DNA of 64,000 bases from Hippopus hippopus (GCA_946811185.2 OX328102.1:47531619-47595618); one strand, 5' to 3'. Positions 19,890 through 31,444 are shown, counted from the first letter of the stretch. Numbers and translations are program-made. Notes: generated from the letters alone by a model not told the origin.

Positions 19890-20588
19890 AGGTCCATGGT
19901 TTCGTCTATGGCACTGAAATAGGTTAAACTTTAAAAAAGAACATATTAGTATCTCGTTTACACGTATTTCACTGCAAAAGAGTGAAAATATCAAACAGAA
20001 TTCACAAGGGGGTAACGGACCGACTGTTTCTAGTTTTAAAGATCCGTTCTCTGCTTTAACTTAAATTACATCTAAATTATCCTTTCTAAAATGGCAAAAC
20101 GTTTAAAAAGCACTTAAAACATAAAGAAAAGGCGTTATTTTGAACGCCATCCCTATTGAAAATAAGTGTTCAGCTGATACTACCATATGTTAGAAACGTT
20201 TGAGAGGTTGTCGAACAATGCGCAATAAAACATAAACCGCTCAAGAAAACAGCCCTGTATAAGGTCTCGATGATTAGGGGACAGACAACCCTTAAAGTGA
20301 TACTTGTAGACCCCGCTTGAATATATAATGTGACACAAGGCTGTTTTATTATCTGCAAATGTATTTTACCTTAAAATAACTCTTGCATACTTCATGTTTA
20401 AACATTTGCATTTCTTTTTTATTCCAAAATGACCAGAAGTAAGTCTCCGTTGCATTTCAAAAAGAAATAAGTTATGAAAGCTTTTTTTTTTTATACCGCG
20501 AAAGCGCCCAAAAGATCAATATATTGTCTTAAAATTAGTTTAAGTTTCTTTCCTTAGTTTTGTGTCAGAAAACATTTCCCAAAATAAC
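19890..20588. other. no gene seen
   Basis: AT-rich, with no repeat boundary, tRNA-like box or convincing frame. The bases flanking the H2 hairpin at 20589 may belong to that element. Confidence 0.35.
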
Positions 20589-20659
20589 CGGACAATGTAG
20601 ATCTAAGTAAGATCAGACTGCACGGAACGTGCAGTCTGATCTTGATCTACATTGTCCGC
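20589..20659. repeat. H2 hairpin copy
   Basis: cggacaatgtagatctaagt + aagatcagactgcac, apex ggaac, gtgcagtctgatcttgatct + acattgtccg. The outer stem ggacaatgt/acattgtcc differs from the common ggacagtgt/acactgtcc but stays paired. Confidence 0.85.
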
Positions 20660-20919
20660 CAAATAACACCAAAATTCTTTTTAACCACTTTAAGTTGCTG
20701 AGACGATTCAAAGAAACAGTACGTATCTTGTTTCCAAAATGAAGGATGGGGGGAAAGGTGATTGTCTAACGCAATTATCATATTAAAGTCGCGCGCGGTG
20801 TCTTTGTTAAATTTGCTTCTTTTTTTCACTATAATTGGTTGAAAGGTTTATGAGCACACTGATACAGGTGCCAAGGCTATCATTGGAGACTAAATTGCGG
20901 CATGCGACTCTACATCGTG

Positions 20920-21170
20920 CCTAACCTTTATTCTGCTATATAACTAAAATGAAACTCCAAAGTTGATAGTACAAACTCAAATATTGCTTTTTCGAAGTTT
21001 ATTTATTTATTTTTTTTTTTTTCTTCTTTTGAGGGGAGTAGGGTATCTCCTAAACGGACAGTGTAGATTCAAGATCAAATTTCACATTCTGTGCAGTCTA
21101 ATCTTGATCTATCTAAACTGTCCGCAAAAGGTCCTTGAGTCGCGCTTAGCAACCCATGGGTTGACGTCAT
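20920..21170 (+). mobile_element. H2 element, longer copy
   Basis: 5' flank actaaaatgaaactccaaag, gatagtacaaactcaaat, tatctcctaaacgg; hairpin 21055-21125 (the 5' arm has changes aaatttcacat that break pairing); 3' flank tgagtcgcgcttagcaaccc ending in gggtt. It carries a T-rich stretch at 21001-21030. Confidence 0.8.
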
Positions 21171-21174
21171 ATGC

Positions 21175-21402
21175 TTAAACTCTTTACCAGACGTCAAAAT
21201 TTTAGGCTTGTCGAAATTAAAAGCATTTGCAGATGACAAATGAAATGTGGCTAATATGATGGAATTTGTCCTTGTCTTTGAACTGATGGAAAACATTGTG
21301 GTAAAATGGAGAAAATGCTGGTTACCAGCATTTTCTCCATTTACCACAATGTTTTAAAAGACCGTCTTCCTCGGGTTTTGTCCACCTGGCAAAGTTTTTT
21401 AA
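21175..21402 (+). mobile_element. H1 MITE with TTAA ends and paired arm changes
   Basis: TTAA at 21175-21178 and 21399-21402. Hairpin gtggtaaaatggagaaaatg / cattttctccatttaccac. Consensus is gtgggaaaagg / ccttttcccac, so both arms carry matching changes. Confidence 0.9.
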
Positions 21403-21517
21403 ACTATCGCTGGTTGTTGTATCTTATATTGAATCTCTTTCACTGAAAAGACGATTCATTTGCAGACACTACAGAATGAAGTCTGATCTTTGGCTTTCCT
21501 AAGATTGATTATGTCAT

Positions 21518-21779
21518 TGAAACATGCTCTGTGAAAAGGGGGTTTAATGTATCTGCGAAAAAGTATCGACTCAGGTTAACCTGCGCAGTCCGCGCAGGCT
21601 GAACTGAATCGAAACTTTTTGCTATTGGTCAATTTTCTGCATGTCCAAATACCATTTTACCTCCAGATTCACTCGGTTGTTAGACAAAATGGATTTTATG
21701 TATCCATAATTAAGTGATTACTTGCCTGGATAGATGCATCACGGAGATTGCATTAAAACCCCCTTTGGCATGGCTCAAA
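21518..21779. mobile_element. H3 MITE
   Basis: Ends ttgaaacatgctctgtgaaa / ctttggcatggctcaaat. Core hairpin gcctgcgc..gcgcaggc written as acctgcgcagtccgcgcagg + ct. Confidence 0.85.
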
Positions 21780-21924
21780 TAGATTTACATATCAAGAATA
21801 AGATGTTATTTGCTTTGTGAGTGACACAGTATTATTTTTTTAAACCACAAATTTCACGAAAATTTCAGTTCTTCTCTGAATCCTCATTGCCGTTATCCTG
21901 TAAATTTATCCTCTATCAGACAAA

Positions 21925-22018
21925 CTTGTATAGGTGCACTTGCCGCTGGTATTAAAATGACATAACGTTGAAAACGGCATTAAAAACCATGTATATACAT
22001 ACAATCAAACAAAAAAAA
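21925..22018 (+). mobile_element. SINE-B 3' fragment
   Basis: Only the 3' end: gtataggtgcacttgccgct, cgttgaaaacggcattaaaa, and a tail of aatcaaac. Confidence 0.65.
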
Positions 22019-22137
22019 ACGAAAGTTGCTTGTCGTTATCACACTGCAGAAGACTGGAATTAAAACCTGATCTTTCATGGACAAATTCGATGTCTCACGT
22101 ATTCGATCTCAGAAATAACTTGTTACATATATATATA

Positions 22138-22407
22138 TTTGAGCCAAGCTCTGACGAAAGGGGGCTAAATGCATGATCCCTGAGATGTATAATACAAAGC
22201 AAGTCAATACATTTTCATGGATTCAAAAAATCCGTTTGGTCCAACAGTCGACATGATCTGGAGATGGAACGGTCCACTGACAAGCATAGAATTTACAAAA
22301 AGGCAAAAAATTTCGATTCATGTCAGCCTACGCGGACTGCGCAGGCTGACATGAGTCGAAACTTTTTGCAGATGCATTAAACCCCCTTTTCACAGAGCAT
22401 TACTCAT
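22138..22407. mobile_element. H3 MITE
   Basis: Ends ttgagccaagctctgacgaa / cacagagcattactca. Core hairpin catgtcagcctacgcggact + gcgcaggctgacatg at 22319-22353. Confidence 0.87.
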
Positions 22408-22408
22408 C

Positions 22409-22756
22409 TTTATTTGGTCTTTGTTAGAGAGAAAAAAAAATCTTTGATAGACAGATTAAAAGCCGTCGCATCTTCATTTAAAAGTAAAAAATGTGAAGTC
22501 GTAACATTATACCATTGATCTTTAAGATTTTGCATCATTTAAGTAATAAAAACACCATGATTTTTGCACCATGTATGCACGTATATGCTTTAATACCCCA
22601 ATACCACCTGACCATTGCGTCACACTAACGATATTTGACTTTACTGGGTGCACATCGAAGTCATCAAGATGACAATGAAATTAAGCCAGCGTTTGATTGC
22701 CACCATGTCCTGATTTCCAACTGTCATGTAACTACTACATAACTCTTGTAATTCTA
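22409..22756. other. no gene seen
   Basis: AT-rich spacer, nothing recognised. Confidence 0.4.
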
Positions 22757-22980
22757 TATATACTACTCAAACTTGGATAAGGATCATATAGATATTTCAA
22801 TATGGGTATATTTTTACAACAATACAGCTTTGCTTTTAATACATCCATTTCAACTGGTGGTTAATTATGTCGATGTGGCAATATAAAATTTTGAAAAAAA
22901 AACCATACCTAATACATGCCACACATAGATATCTGCTGAATCCAAACTGGTGATCCCTAGCAAATTTTGAGTAGTATATA
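22757..22980. mobile_element. short TIR element, TATATACTACTCAAA ends
   Basis: tatatactactcaaa at 22757-22771 and its exact reverse complement at 22966-22980. Further in, ggatc and a tccaaact-type motif are also roughly mirrored. 224 bp, non-coding. TA-rich ends would fit a Tc1/mariner-like MITE, but the target duplication cannot be told from the ends. Confidence 0.65.
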
Positions 22981-23033
22981 TTTATCTGTCGTCAAAGATG
23001 TAAGGATTATATACGCTTAATACCAAATAAAAA

Positions 23034-23297
23034 TTGAGCCTTACTCTGGGAAAAAGGGGTTTAATGCATCTCTGTGATGAATGATACTTAGCAAGTCATC
23101 ACATAATTATGTATCTATAAAACTCTTATAACAATGAACTGATTTATTGAGGTACACTGGTCCCCTGACTTGCAGAAAATTGACAAATGGCAAAAAGTAC
23201 CGACTCAGGTCAGCCTGCGCGGACTGCGCAGGCTGACCTGGTTCGATACGTTTTGCAGATTCTCGTCTGAAGCCCTCTTTTCACAAAGCATAGCTCA
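23034..23297. mobile_element. H3 MITE
   Basis: Ends ttgagccttactctgggaaa / cacaaagcatagctcaa. Core hairpin caggtcagcctgcgcggact + gcgcaggctgacctg at 23206-23240 is perfect. Confidence 0.87.
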
Positions 23298-23299
23298 AT

Positions 23300-23798
23300 T
23301 ATTCTATGTTATATAATGAGAGTTTATACTCAACTAGCATGTGACCATTTCCTCGTCGAAATCATAAACTCGAGTCTCTTCTACAACAAAGTTAGTGGGG
23401 AGAAAACGGAATCTTACTGTGATTTTAATGCCTAAAATGATGCTTGAATGTATAACTAATAATGCCAAACCATTACATCATCTAAAACCGTTTTCCTTTG
23501 GCAAAAATGATACCTATAGGTAGTTGAATTTAGCTTACGATGACAGTGCATGTACATACATATTATTAGCTTTTTTTTTTTTGTTAACGCCCCTAGCCCT
23601 CTTTGATGAAAAAATGGGGAAAGAAATTAAAGTAAGCCATTAAATAGGTGGATAATAATTGCAGAAAAATAAACGAACGTGGTTTACTTCACCGAAGCTT
23701 TGATTTACTGGAAAATTATGAAAATCCCCCTTTATGCATATTTCGAGGCAAGACCCGAACTTTGGTGATGAGGTGTGAGGTAATTTGCATATTCTTGG
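23300..23798. other. no gene seen
   Basis: AT-rich with a T run at 23570. Overlapping frames on both strands at 23640-23908 include microsatellite-encoded residues and have no motif. Confidence 0.4.
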
Positions 23799-23865
23799 AT
23801 AATAATAATAATAATAATAATAAAGTAATAACAATAAAAGTATTTATAATAATGATAATAATAAT
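23799..23865. repeat. (AAT)n microsatellite
   Basis: Nine AAT-type units, a short interruption, then further ATA/AAT units. Confidence 0.92.
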
Positions 23866-24731
23866 GCACCCAGAACGTAAATTTACCTCGAAGTGTTTCC
23901 ATTTGTGATACTGCTCATTAACACCATCTTTGATACTTTGTTTACTTCCTAGATCTACTTACTATGTGCACGAATCTCATCTTCTATTTTTTGGCGCGAG
24001 CTACTTTTACGACGGAATCTCCATGAACAAAAATGCACCTTATCAGTTTGCTATTACCGATTTTTTCAACAATTTGCACTTCTTTAAGAAAATGGGACAA
24101 ATAAACTGAGGAGGGCATGAGGCCTTAAACAATGGTCCATCTCTTGGTTCGGTTGGTTCTTAAGACAATTTAAATGCAAAAGTCGATTTTGGTTACTTTT
24201 GCGAACATTATGGATCAAGATCAGGCTGTAGAGTTGGACACTGAATCTCCACCATTTCTTTCTTGATTCTAAACTATGACAAAAGCGTTTTTTCATGCCT
24301 CTTAAAGCGTCGAGATGGAAGAAGAACTTATCTAGTTCAGTGACCACGGTTACAGATAATGTGAAGCAAGCCCAACACCTTGGTGTAACACATTAACGTT
24401 ACCATTTCTAGACAATATTTTCAGGTAGTTGAATGCGTTTGACCTACTTCATGAATAAATGGAAATTTGTGATTGGTAAATATCATGGACATTTTTTTTT
24501 TCTGAGGGTCCCTGCAGGACAATTCTCTGGCAGATTTACATGGTCTATCTTTTTTAAAATTTTTTCTTGATTCGTCCACCATCAGATTATTCAGATGTCT
24601 CCGTTTGATGTTCAAGGAACATAGTGAGAACTGATCGTAAAGAACAGTGTCTTCTCTTGTCACAATGTTTACCAGTATAATATTCGCGTTTTTCTCTTTT
24701 CTTCTTTTATATTGATATTATATTTTCTTAG
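23866..24731. other. no gene called; two minus-strand frames
   Basis: Two adjacent minus-strand frames (24084-24347, 87 codons; 24421-24663, 80 codons) are basic and have no recognised domain. They might be an eroded coding remnant. A weak H2-like string (gatcaagatcaggctgtaga) lies at 24222. No splice or promoter evidence was found. Confidence 0.3.
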
Positions 24732-25024
24732 AAGCCAGTAGCGCAGTCGGTAGCATACATGACTTTAGACCGAGGGGTCGCCGACCCAACTCCGCCAAAT
24801 TATTTCCGAGGATTGATGAGAGTCATTCCGACAAGATTCTCTCTCACCGCGGATCATTGTTTCGAACGACGATGGTTATGTGGGTTAGCAGTCACTTGGA
24901 AGAATGAGGCGCAGAATACTGGTAAAAGAAACTCTAGGTAAGCATGGATAGGTTCACCGGCCCTCGCTATATAACTGATACAGTGTTGAAAACGGTGTTA
25001 AAGACCCAACAAAGAAACAAACAC
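24732..25024 (+). mobile_element. SINE-B, full length
   Basis: Head gccagtagcgcagtcggtag, a degraded B box (cgaggggtcgccgacccaac), tttccgaggattgatgagag, ggttatgtgggttagcagtc, and 3' end gttgaaaacggtgttaaaga with an acaaac tail. Confidence 0.82.
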
Positions 25025-25338
25025 TAATGATTTCAAAGTCAAATCAGTTGCAATTTTTTTGTTACAGGACTGAAATACTGAGTGAATTATACTTTTGGCC
25101 TTAAACAAACGAAACCATTGTATGTTTAATTGGTGTTGTTCTCTGCTTCCAACAACAATCATTCCCGGGTTTTAACGACCCCTAGAAAGAAATCTTTTGG
25201 AAATATTTCCTTCTTTCTCTTCTTTTCGACATATATGGTTCAAACCAAACAGTGAGGTATGATTTCCGAAACATTTATTCGTTCGTTTGAACGTGTGTGC
25301 ATAGGCACGTGTGTGCGTGCATTCGTTAGTTCGTTCGT

Positions 25339-25624
25339 TTGGTGTTAAATGCCGTTTTAAACATTATTTCAGTCATATCTCTGTGACCACTGCACCTTAT
25401 TATGCGTTCCAGAAGTTTCTCTCACCAATACTTCCTAAAACACTTTTTGCCAAAGTATTATATGTCTCCCTGCGTTAACATCACCGAAACAATACTCAAA
25501 GAGGAATAAAACCTGTCGCAATGACTATCATCACACCCACACACCCAAAAAAAAGCATGGCCAGGCTGTTATTCGGATCCATGACCCCTGGATTTCTATC
25601 CCTGTACGTTACCGACTGAGCCTT
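25339..25624 (-). mobile_element. SINE-B, near full length
   Basis: Tail side tttggtgttaaatgccgttt, cagtcatatctctgtgacca, aacatcaccgaaacaatac, head side ccctgtacgttaccgactga. Poly-A-like cccaaaaaaaa lies inside at ~25543. A TTCG/TTAG simple repeat borders the tail (25276-25339). Confidence 0.82.
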
Positions 25625-25733
25625 TTAAGACTCATCATTTCTGGAGTAAGATATGCAAGTCTGAACTGATGATAAGAAAAGGATATAGTAAAGTTTTACA
25701 ACTTCAAAGCTACGAGAGACAAAAGGAGCCTTT

Positions 25734-25802
25734 GCGGACGGTGTAGATCAACGATCAGACTGCACAGAACGTGCAGTCTGATAGTGGATCTACACCGACC
25801 GC
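25734..25802. repeat. H2 hairpin copy
   Basis: gcggacggtgtagatcaacg + atcagactgcacagaacgtg + cagtctgat..ggatctacac + cgaccgc. The stem is nearly perfect. Confidence 0.85.
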
Positions 25803-25919
25803 TTATTCTAATCACCTCTAAGCTCTCGCCATATGCCGCGAATTTTCAAACGTTAGGGAGGAAAAAAGTGCCAATGAATTTATTTAACAGCGGTAGGACT
25901 GTGTCACAAATTTATAGTA

Positions 25920-26150
25920 GACCATTTATAACATCCTTGCTTGGCTCTTATCCTGCTAGATACGTAAAATGAAACTTTTTAGCCGATAGTAAAAACTAAA
26001 ATTTTACTATTTCAAAGATATTGTTAGCTGAAAAATATGTCCTTATCGGATTGTGTAGATCCAAAATCAGACTGCACGTTCTGTGCAGTCTGATCTTGAT
26101 CAACACGCTCCGCAAAAAGGTAAATGAGTCGCGCTTTGCAGCCTAACGGA
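25920..26150 (+). mobile_element. H2 element, longer copy
   Basis: 5' flank gctagatacgtaaaatgaaa, ctatttcaaagatattg, tgtccttatcgg; hairpin 26047-26112; 3' flank tgagtcgcgctttgcagcct ending in aacgg. Same layout as 59345-59555. Confidence 0.8.
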
Positions 26151-26344
26151 TAATACATCTTAATATCATAAATCTAGATTTTTATGTAAGTATGAATACA
26201 TGTAAAGAAACTAATGTGGTATAAGGGAGAAAAAACTTGTCACAGGAATTTTCTTCTATTGCCACCATGTTTTCCAACACTCGTCTGCATCAAGTTGAAA
26301 AAAGAAACTCGTGTGTGAGAAGTTATGCATTAAACGACTCTCAG

Positions 26345-26533
26345 GTAAGGGAATTTTTGACAAAAACTGTGGGAAAAGGAGAAAATGTTGATGACCAGCA
26401 TTTCCCTTTTTTACCCACAATGTTTTGTACCTTTTTATAGGCAAAATCGCTTTATTTGAGCTACATTTAATTTGTCGTTTGCAAGTTGCTTTCAATTTCA
26501 AAGTTTTCAAGCCCAGAATTTTGTTGTCTGGTT
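26345..26533 (-). mobile_element. H1 MITE, left end lost
   Basis: Hairpin gtgggaaaaggagaaaatgt / catttccctttttt; right arm ttatttgagctacatttaat + ttgtcgtttgcaag and end ttgttgtctggttaagg. Confidence 0.75.
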
Positions 26534-26990
26534 AAGGCTTAACGAAAGGAAAAATGGTATAAATGCGGATAATTTTTCATCAAAGATTTTTGCAAATGCT
26601 TTAATTTATCAAAGATTTTTGCAAATACTTTAATTTAAACGTTTCATTATACGCTTTTATCTACCTTTTCATTTTTACTTCTTTTGAAAGCACGAGGTAG
26701 TTGGCGTGATTTTACAAGGTAATATACCGGAAATTAAGTGGCCTAATAACGCAAACGATGCATCTACAAAAGCCTTTAAAGTAGTGCAATGAATTTTGGC
26801 GGGTGAGTGAAAGTTAAGTTGTATTTGATTCAAAATTACAATGTTTTGTATCCATAAAATTGTAAAAAATGTAGTCAAATTTCAGTCTCAAGTCTAAACT
26901 TAAGGTTCTAAGACTATTATTTCCATTGGCTTAGATTTTCTATCTCAGCGAATTAGAAGGCTTGCGTAAGAAGTAAGAATGAGAAATGAA
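26534..26990. other. no gene seen
   Basis: A short direct repeat tcaaagatttttgcaaat (26578 and 26607) is the only structure noticed. Confidence 0.4.
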
Positions 26991-27218
26991 TTAACCTTTA
27001 GCAAACGACAGGAATTAGACTTTTCCAAATTGAAAGCATTTGCAGACGACAAATTAAACGTGGCTAAAATGACGGAATTTGTCTTTGAAAAGGTATAAAA
27101 CATTGTGGGAAAAGCAGAAAATGCTGGTTACCAGCAATTTCTGCTTTTTCCCACAATGTTTTCAAAACCTTCCACCTCAGAGTCGTTTAAAAAATGGGAT
27201 CGTATGGTATAGGGTTAA
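26991..27218 (+). mobile_element. H1 MITE with TTAA ends and paired arm changes
   Basis: TTAA at 26991-26994 and 27215-27218. Hairpin gtgggaaaagcagaaaatgc / gcaatttctgctttttccca. Both arms carry the G-to-C / C-to-G pair that turns GGAG/CTCC into GCAG/CTGC. Confidence 0.9.
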
Positions 27219-27339
27219 ATTAGTTGGTGAACATTGCGGGAGGTTTTAAAATTTATCTTGAGCAAACAAGCATAAAAAAGTAGCGCTCGCTAATTTAAAA
27301 TGTTCCGTTTCAATACTACCGTATTACCAAAATGTGGCC

Positions 27340-27480
27340 GTATTCAAAGTTGCCCAAAGCAAAGGATCTGTCTTTGATAGGATAGAAAACGATGTGGGAA
27401 AAGTCCCACACTGTTTACAAAAGCTTTCTTTCTACCCAAAGGGCCATCAAAACATGGGATTGTGTGTCGAAAAGGTTTAA
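27340..27480 (+). mobile_element. H1 remnant without hairpin apex
   Basis: Left arm reduced to ggatctgtctttgatagg + atagaaaac. The hairpin is cut down to gtgggaaaagtcccac (27393-27408). The right arm aaaagctttctttctaccca ends at TTAA 27477-27480. Confidence 0.75.
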
Positions 27481-27708
27481 CGGTTTTCAAAGACGACAAT
27501 GTTGTTGCCTTGTCGAATTTGAAAGCCATAACAGACGACAAATTATAAGTAGCTCAAATGACGGAATTTGTCTCTGCAAGGGTAAAAAACATTGTGGAAA
27601 AAGGAGAAAATGCTGGTTACCAGCATTTTCAACTTTTCCCACAATGTTTTCAAAAGCTCCATTGGTCAGGGTCGTTAAAATACGGGATTTTTACGTGGAA
27701 AGGTTTAA
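27477..27708 (+). mobile_element. H1 MITE sharing its TTAA with the previous copy
   Basis: Starts at the same TTAA (27477-27480). Hairpin ggaaaaaggagaaaatgctg / ccagcattttcaacttttcc. Ends TTAA 27705-27708. Confidence 0.82.
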
Positions 27709-27954
27709 ATGGCGTATTTACGCTGATACAGATCTATATGGTTAACCTTTGGAAATAGGATTTCAAAGTTAATTTGACAAATCGCTGAGAAAATTTACAT
27801 GAGTCGTCAGATAATCAAATAAACTCTGTATGGGAATGATGGTTTAAGAAATCGTTTACGGAAGGTTACTTTCATTTCAATCCGTTGGCTTTTTTTATAC
27901 CGGTTCAAAGTATGGCGATTATTGTAAGTCCACATGTTAAAGATACATGTATAC

Positions 27955-28272
27955 CCGTTTTCAGGCAGTTTTCAGTCAGTTTTTAACCCACTTCATCCTT
28001 ATTTTATGAAACTATACCCATTCTTGTATCTTCATGCCAAATGTTGCCCCTGATGGCTCCAAGATTACACAGATTACGACGGATAGAAAATGCATCGCAT
28101 GTTTTGGAGGCATTCAAAGCAATCGCTGTTGTCGTTTCCGGTTTTAAATGAGGACAAATCTCATGTGTTTTTCTATCCTTTACACTGTATCTATATTTAC
28201 ACAGCTGGGCCATTCTAAACACTTTCAAGTTTTACCGCGTTTTTATCTCTAGCTGTAAGAATGTGTCTTTAA
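27955..28272 (+). repeat. dispersed 300-bp repeat, copy 1
   Basis: Shares long blocks with 34388-34740, in the same order: ttttcaggcagttttcagtc, attcttgtatcttcatgcca + aatgttgcccctgatgg, ggatagaaaatgcat, aaatgaggacaaatc + tcatgtgtttttctatcc. Divergence is spread with indels, so the frames differ. It could be an old element or a 6.4-kb-spaced duplication. Confidence 0.7.
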
Positions 28273-28838
28273 AGTGCGTTGGTCTAGGTTCCAGTGAGTA
28301 GCAAAACAATAAATGTTAACTAGAATTAATGTTATTAGTAATGAAATTTTCCAATACATTATTTACAAAATTGTTTACATTTGACTGCTGTTTAGCCTTT
28401 ACATGGGGGGGGGGTAGTTCGGTTTATATATAAACCATGCCAAACTTCAGAAAAATATTGTACTGCAAAACAGCTGCCGAACGATTAGTAAATATGAAAG
28501 AGAAAGGTAAATAGGCCCATACAATAGCTTTAATAGTATTTCCATAATAAGATACGTAGTCTCTTCATGTAAGTACGATGATCTAGGGTCATAAAAACCG
28601 TCGACCATTCCCGTATTTAAATGCCAAACTTCCGCCCTTACACTCAACATAACAGTCCCGTTTCCGTATGTTTACAACGACAGATGTATAAATGTATAAT
28701 GTATAAGTGAATATTTATCAGTGTTTACTCGGAATTTTCATTCTGGGCAAAAAATCCTACAAGTCTCCTTAAATGGTCTAAGTTTGCTCGAAAGAAATAT
28801 CTCTTTCCCAATCAATCCCGTGTTTTAACGAACCTGTG
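28273..28838. other. no gene seen
   Basis: AT-rich with a G run near 28406. Nothing recognised. Confidence 0.4.
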
Positions 28839-28839
28839 A

Positions 28840-28905
28840 TGGAGGAATTTTGAAAACATTGTTGGAAAAGAAGACAATGTTTTCTACCGTTTAAGTGAGG
28901 TAGCT
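28840..28905. mobile_element. H1 fragment
   Basis: gttttaacgaacctgtgatg (just upstream, from 28802), then tgaaaacattgttggaaaag + aagacaatgttttctaccgt. The hairpin apex is deleted so the arms nearly touch. Confidence 0.55.
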
Positions 28906-29387
28906 AGCCCAAAATTAAGTATACGCAAAAGTAATACCGAAAGCATTATCCGAGGGGTAAAGTGCCGAGAGGGGGATCAGAGTTTCCCAGGAGGGTCTGG
29001 AGGGCTTCACCCTGAAAATTTTTGAATTGTAGAAGCTATTTGGCGAGCTCTGTGACGTTTTTGGGCAAAACTGTCTTTCTTTTCTGTCTTTCTTTCTCTT
29101 TTGCAAAGTGTACGCAACTGCGTTTTTGCGTACGGGCAGCTACGTTCCTACTATTTACATAACTTTACAGAAAGTGTATGTCAATCTAGTATTCATTCAC
29201 TCTCTATGCCCCATTTGAATTCATACTTATCTTTTTCTGAACCCCAAATTGGTAAATAAATTCAATGGGAATTTTAGAAGGTGTATAAAACGACATAATT
29301 ATTGACAATTTGAGTATATTTTGCCGAGACCTTTTTTTAATGATGTCGGGCTGTAATGATAGTATGATGTTATTTAACATGCTTGGG
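28906..29387. other. no gene seen
   Basis: Contains agctacgttcctacta (29138), also found at 35830 next to a similar CTTTCTTT-type tract on the other strand. This is a hint of another diverged repeat. Confidence 0.35.
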
Positions 29388-29400
29388 TACAATACATAGA

Positions 29401-29541
29401 GGTTATTACACGGCTGATGAGGGCCGGAGAGTGATATCGGCCCGCCACCTTGATGTCTGCCCCGAGGGCTTTAGCCCGAGGGCAGATTTCGAGGTGGCAG
29501 GCCGATATCACTCTCCGGCCCTCATCAGCCGTGTAATAGCC
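29401..29541. repeat. FB1 left terminal hairpin
   Basis: gaggttattacacggctgat pairs with the end atcagccgtgtaatagcct. Between them cccgagggctttagcccgag forms the inner fold. Nearly the same hairpin occurs at the right end. Confidence 0.9.
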
Positions 29542-29765
29542 TGTTTATTACATTCATGGATCAGTTGCTCGATCTTTTTTGTTTTCTAACATGTTTAAAC
29601 ACTTAAAATAGAGAAATTCTTGTCTTCTTTCGACACAACTTTTTTCCGCGGGTAAACGTTACGTTTATGACGTAATCATGCATCATTCATCCTCACTATC
29701 GTAGAGCTGCATATATGTGCAATATAGGACATTTTAAATAAACAGCTCTTCATTTTTATTCATAA

Positions 29766-30534
29766 TTAAAAGGGTGTTGACATGAGTATTTCTCCGATCC
29801 AAATATTCAATTTAATGTCATGCGGATCACAACTGAGAAACAGGATAAATGGAATAGATGGTTGGTGCTTCGAAGTATGAAACTTGGTCAGGCTCGGTTC
29901 ACCCGACTCAACGGATAAAATTCGTAGAACTACTAACCTATAGACACTACGCCTTGCCCGATCAACTTTCCCGATCCAAGACAACAACAATCTATTCTCT
30001 ATTTCTCATGTCTTTGTTGGTTTAACGATTCAATCACTGACTGTAGTTCTGAAGATTTGTCCGCTAGCGATTGATGGACTGATTCAGCCATTTTCTTTTT
30101 TCAAAATGGATGTTTTTAGAACGTTAGTTTACGAGCGAGTGTTCTGTCGCTATAGATTTAGAATAAATATCTTGTCAACGGCCAGGATATCAGATATCAG
30201 CCCGTTGCCCCGCCATATCTGCAATCGCGTGACACTGATATTACACCATTTTCGGTAGAAAATGTTACTATTATTACTAGCAAAATGTAATAATCATTTT
30301 TATTCATAATGAAAAAGGTGTTGACATGAGTATTTCTCCGATCCAAATATTCAATTTAATGTCATGCGGATCACAACTGAGAAACAGGATAAATAGAATA
30401 GATGGTTGGTGCTTCGAAGTATGAAACTTGGTCAGGCTCGGTTCACCCGACTCAACGGATAAAATTCGTAGAACTACTAACCTATAGACACTACGCCTTG
30501 CCCGATCAACTTTCCCGATCCAAGACAACAACAA
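29766..30534 (-). other. two FB1 units with a shared 74-76-codon frame
   Basis: Minus-strand frames 29766-29990 and 30304-30534 encode nearly identical peptides (starting MLLSWIGKVDRARRSVYRLV, ending in GEILMSTPF). A second short frame (MAESV-type start, ~30 codons) lies just upstream in each unit, in another frame. The units are 538 bp apart and almost identical, so the pair may be recently duplicated. No domain is recognised, and coding function is doubtful. Confidence 0.45.
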
Positions 30535-31086
30535 TCTATTCTCTATTTCTCATGTCTTTGTTGGTTTAACGATTCAATCACTGACTGTAGTTCTGAAGAT
30601 TTGTCCGCTAGCGATTGATGGACTGATTCAGCCATTTTCTTTTTTCAAAATGGATGTTTTTAGAACGTTAGTTTACGAGCGAATGTTCTGTTGCTATAGA
30701 TTTAGAACAAATATCTTGTCAACGGGCAGGATATCAGATATCAGCCCGTTGCCCCGCCATATCTGCCCTCGCGTGACACTGATATTACACAATTTTTAGT
30801 AGAAAATGTTACTATTATTAGTAACAGAATGTAATAATGTAATTTATTTCACACCTACAATTTAACGTCCAATGAAATCGCTCGATAACTACCACGTGAG
30901 TACAGAATATCTTATTCCATATTGGACCCTGTCCAATATGGATTTTTCAGAACGAGGCAAGAGTCCAATATGGATTTTTCAAAACGAGGCTAGAGTCCCG
31001 AATATCGATATTTGACCGGAAGAGTGGTCCACCGAAGTCCGTTGTCAAACAAGCAATTTTTAAAACCCTTTTTTGATATGTTTTAA

Positions 31087-31128
31087 TTATTACTATTATT
31101 TTATTATTATTATTATTATTATTATTTA
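31087..31128. repeat. (ATT)n microsatellite
   Basis: About a dozen ATT-type units. The SINE-T fragment is inserted in it, with ATT units again after 31267. Confidence 0.9.
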
Positions 31129-31267
31129 GTTTTAAACATATTTATTTTACATCGATTGAGAAACAAGTTCTAACAACTTATACTAATCTCTCTTGATTCT
31201 GCTTCCTGGGAACTACACCAGTACTCGCGCCGAATGTGTGGGCCAATGAAGAATCTCAAAGTTGACA
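31127..31267 (-). mobile_element. 5'-truncated SINE-T
   Basis: Matches 7429-7561: aaacatatttattttacatc, gattctgcttcctgggaact, gtgtgggccaatgaa, tcaaagttgaca. The tRNA-like head is absent, and ATT repeats lie on both sides. Confidence 0.85.
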
Positions 31268-31382
31268 TTATTATTATTTTAATTGAAATGGACCTTTACT
31301 TTAAAGTCAATACGGAAGTGTGAATAAAGAGGTCATGTAACATTCTTTGGTACAATACTGAATTCAATTGGATTCGTACACT

Positions 31383-31444
31383 GCAGAACCAGTCTATATT
31401 TTGGACGAGGCTGTCGCCTCGTCCAAAATATAGACTGGTTCTGC
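31383..31444. repeat. perfect hairpin, 29-bp stem, 4-base loop
   Basis: gcagaaccagtctatatttt + ggacgaggc, loop tgtc, then the exact reverse complement. It sits at the inner edge of the right FB1 arm. Confidence 0.9.

Noticed and set aside
24084..24663. Two minus-strand frames as exons
   Set aside because: No recognised protein pattern and no convincing splice sites. Kept only as a note in the region entry.
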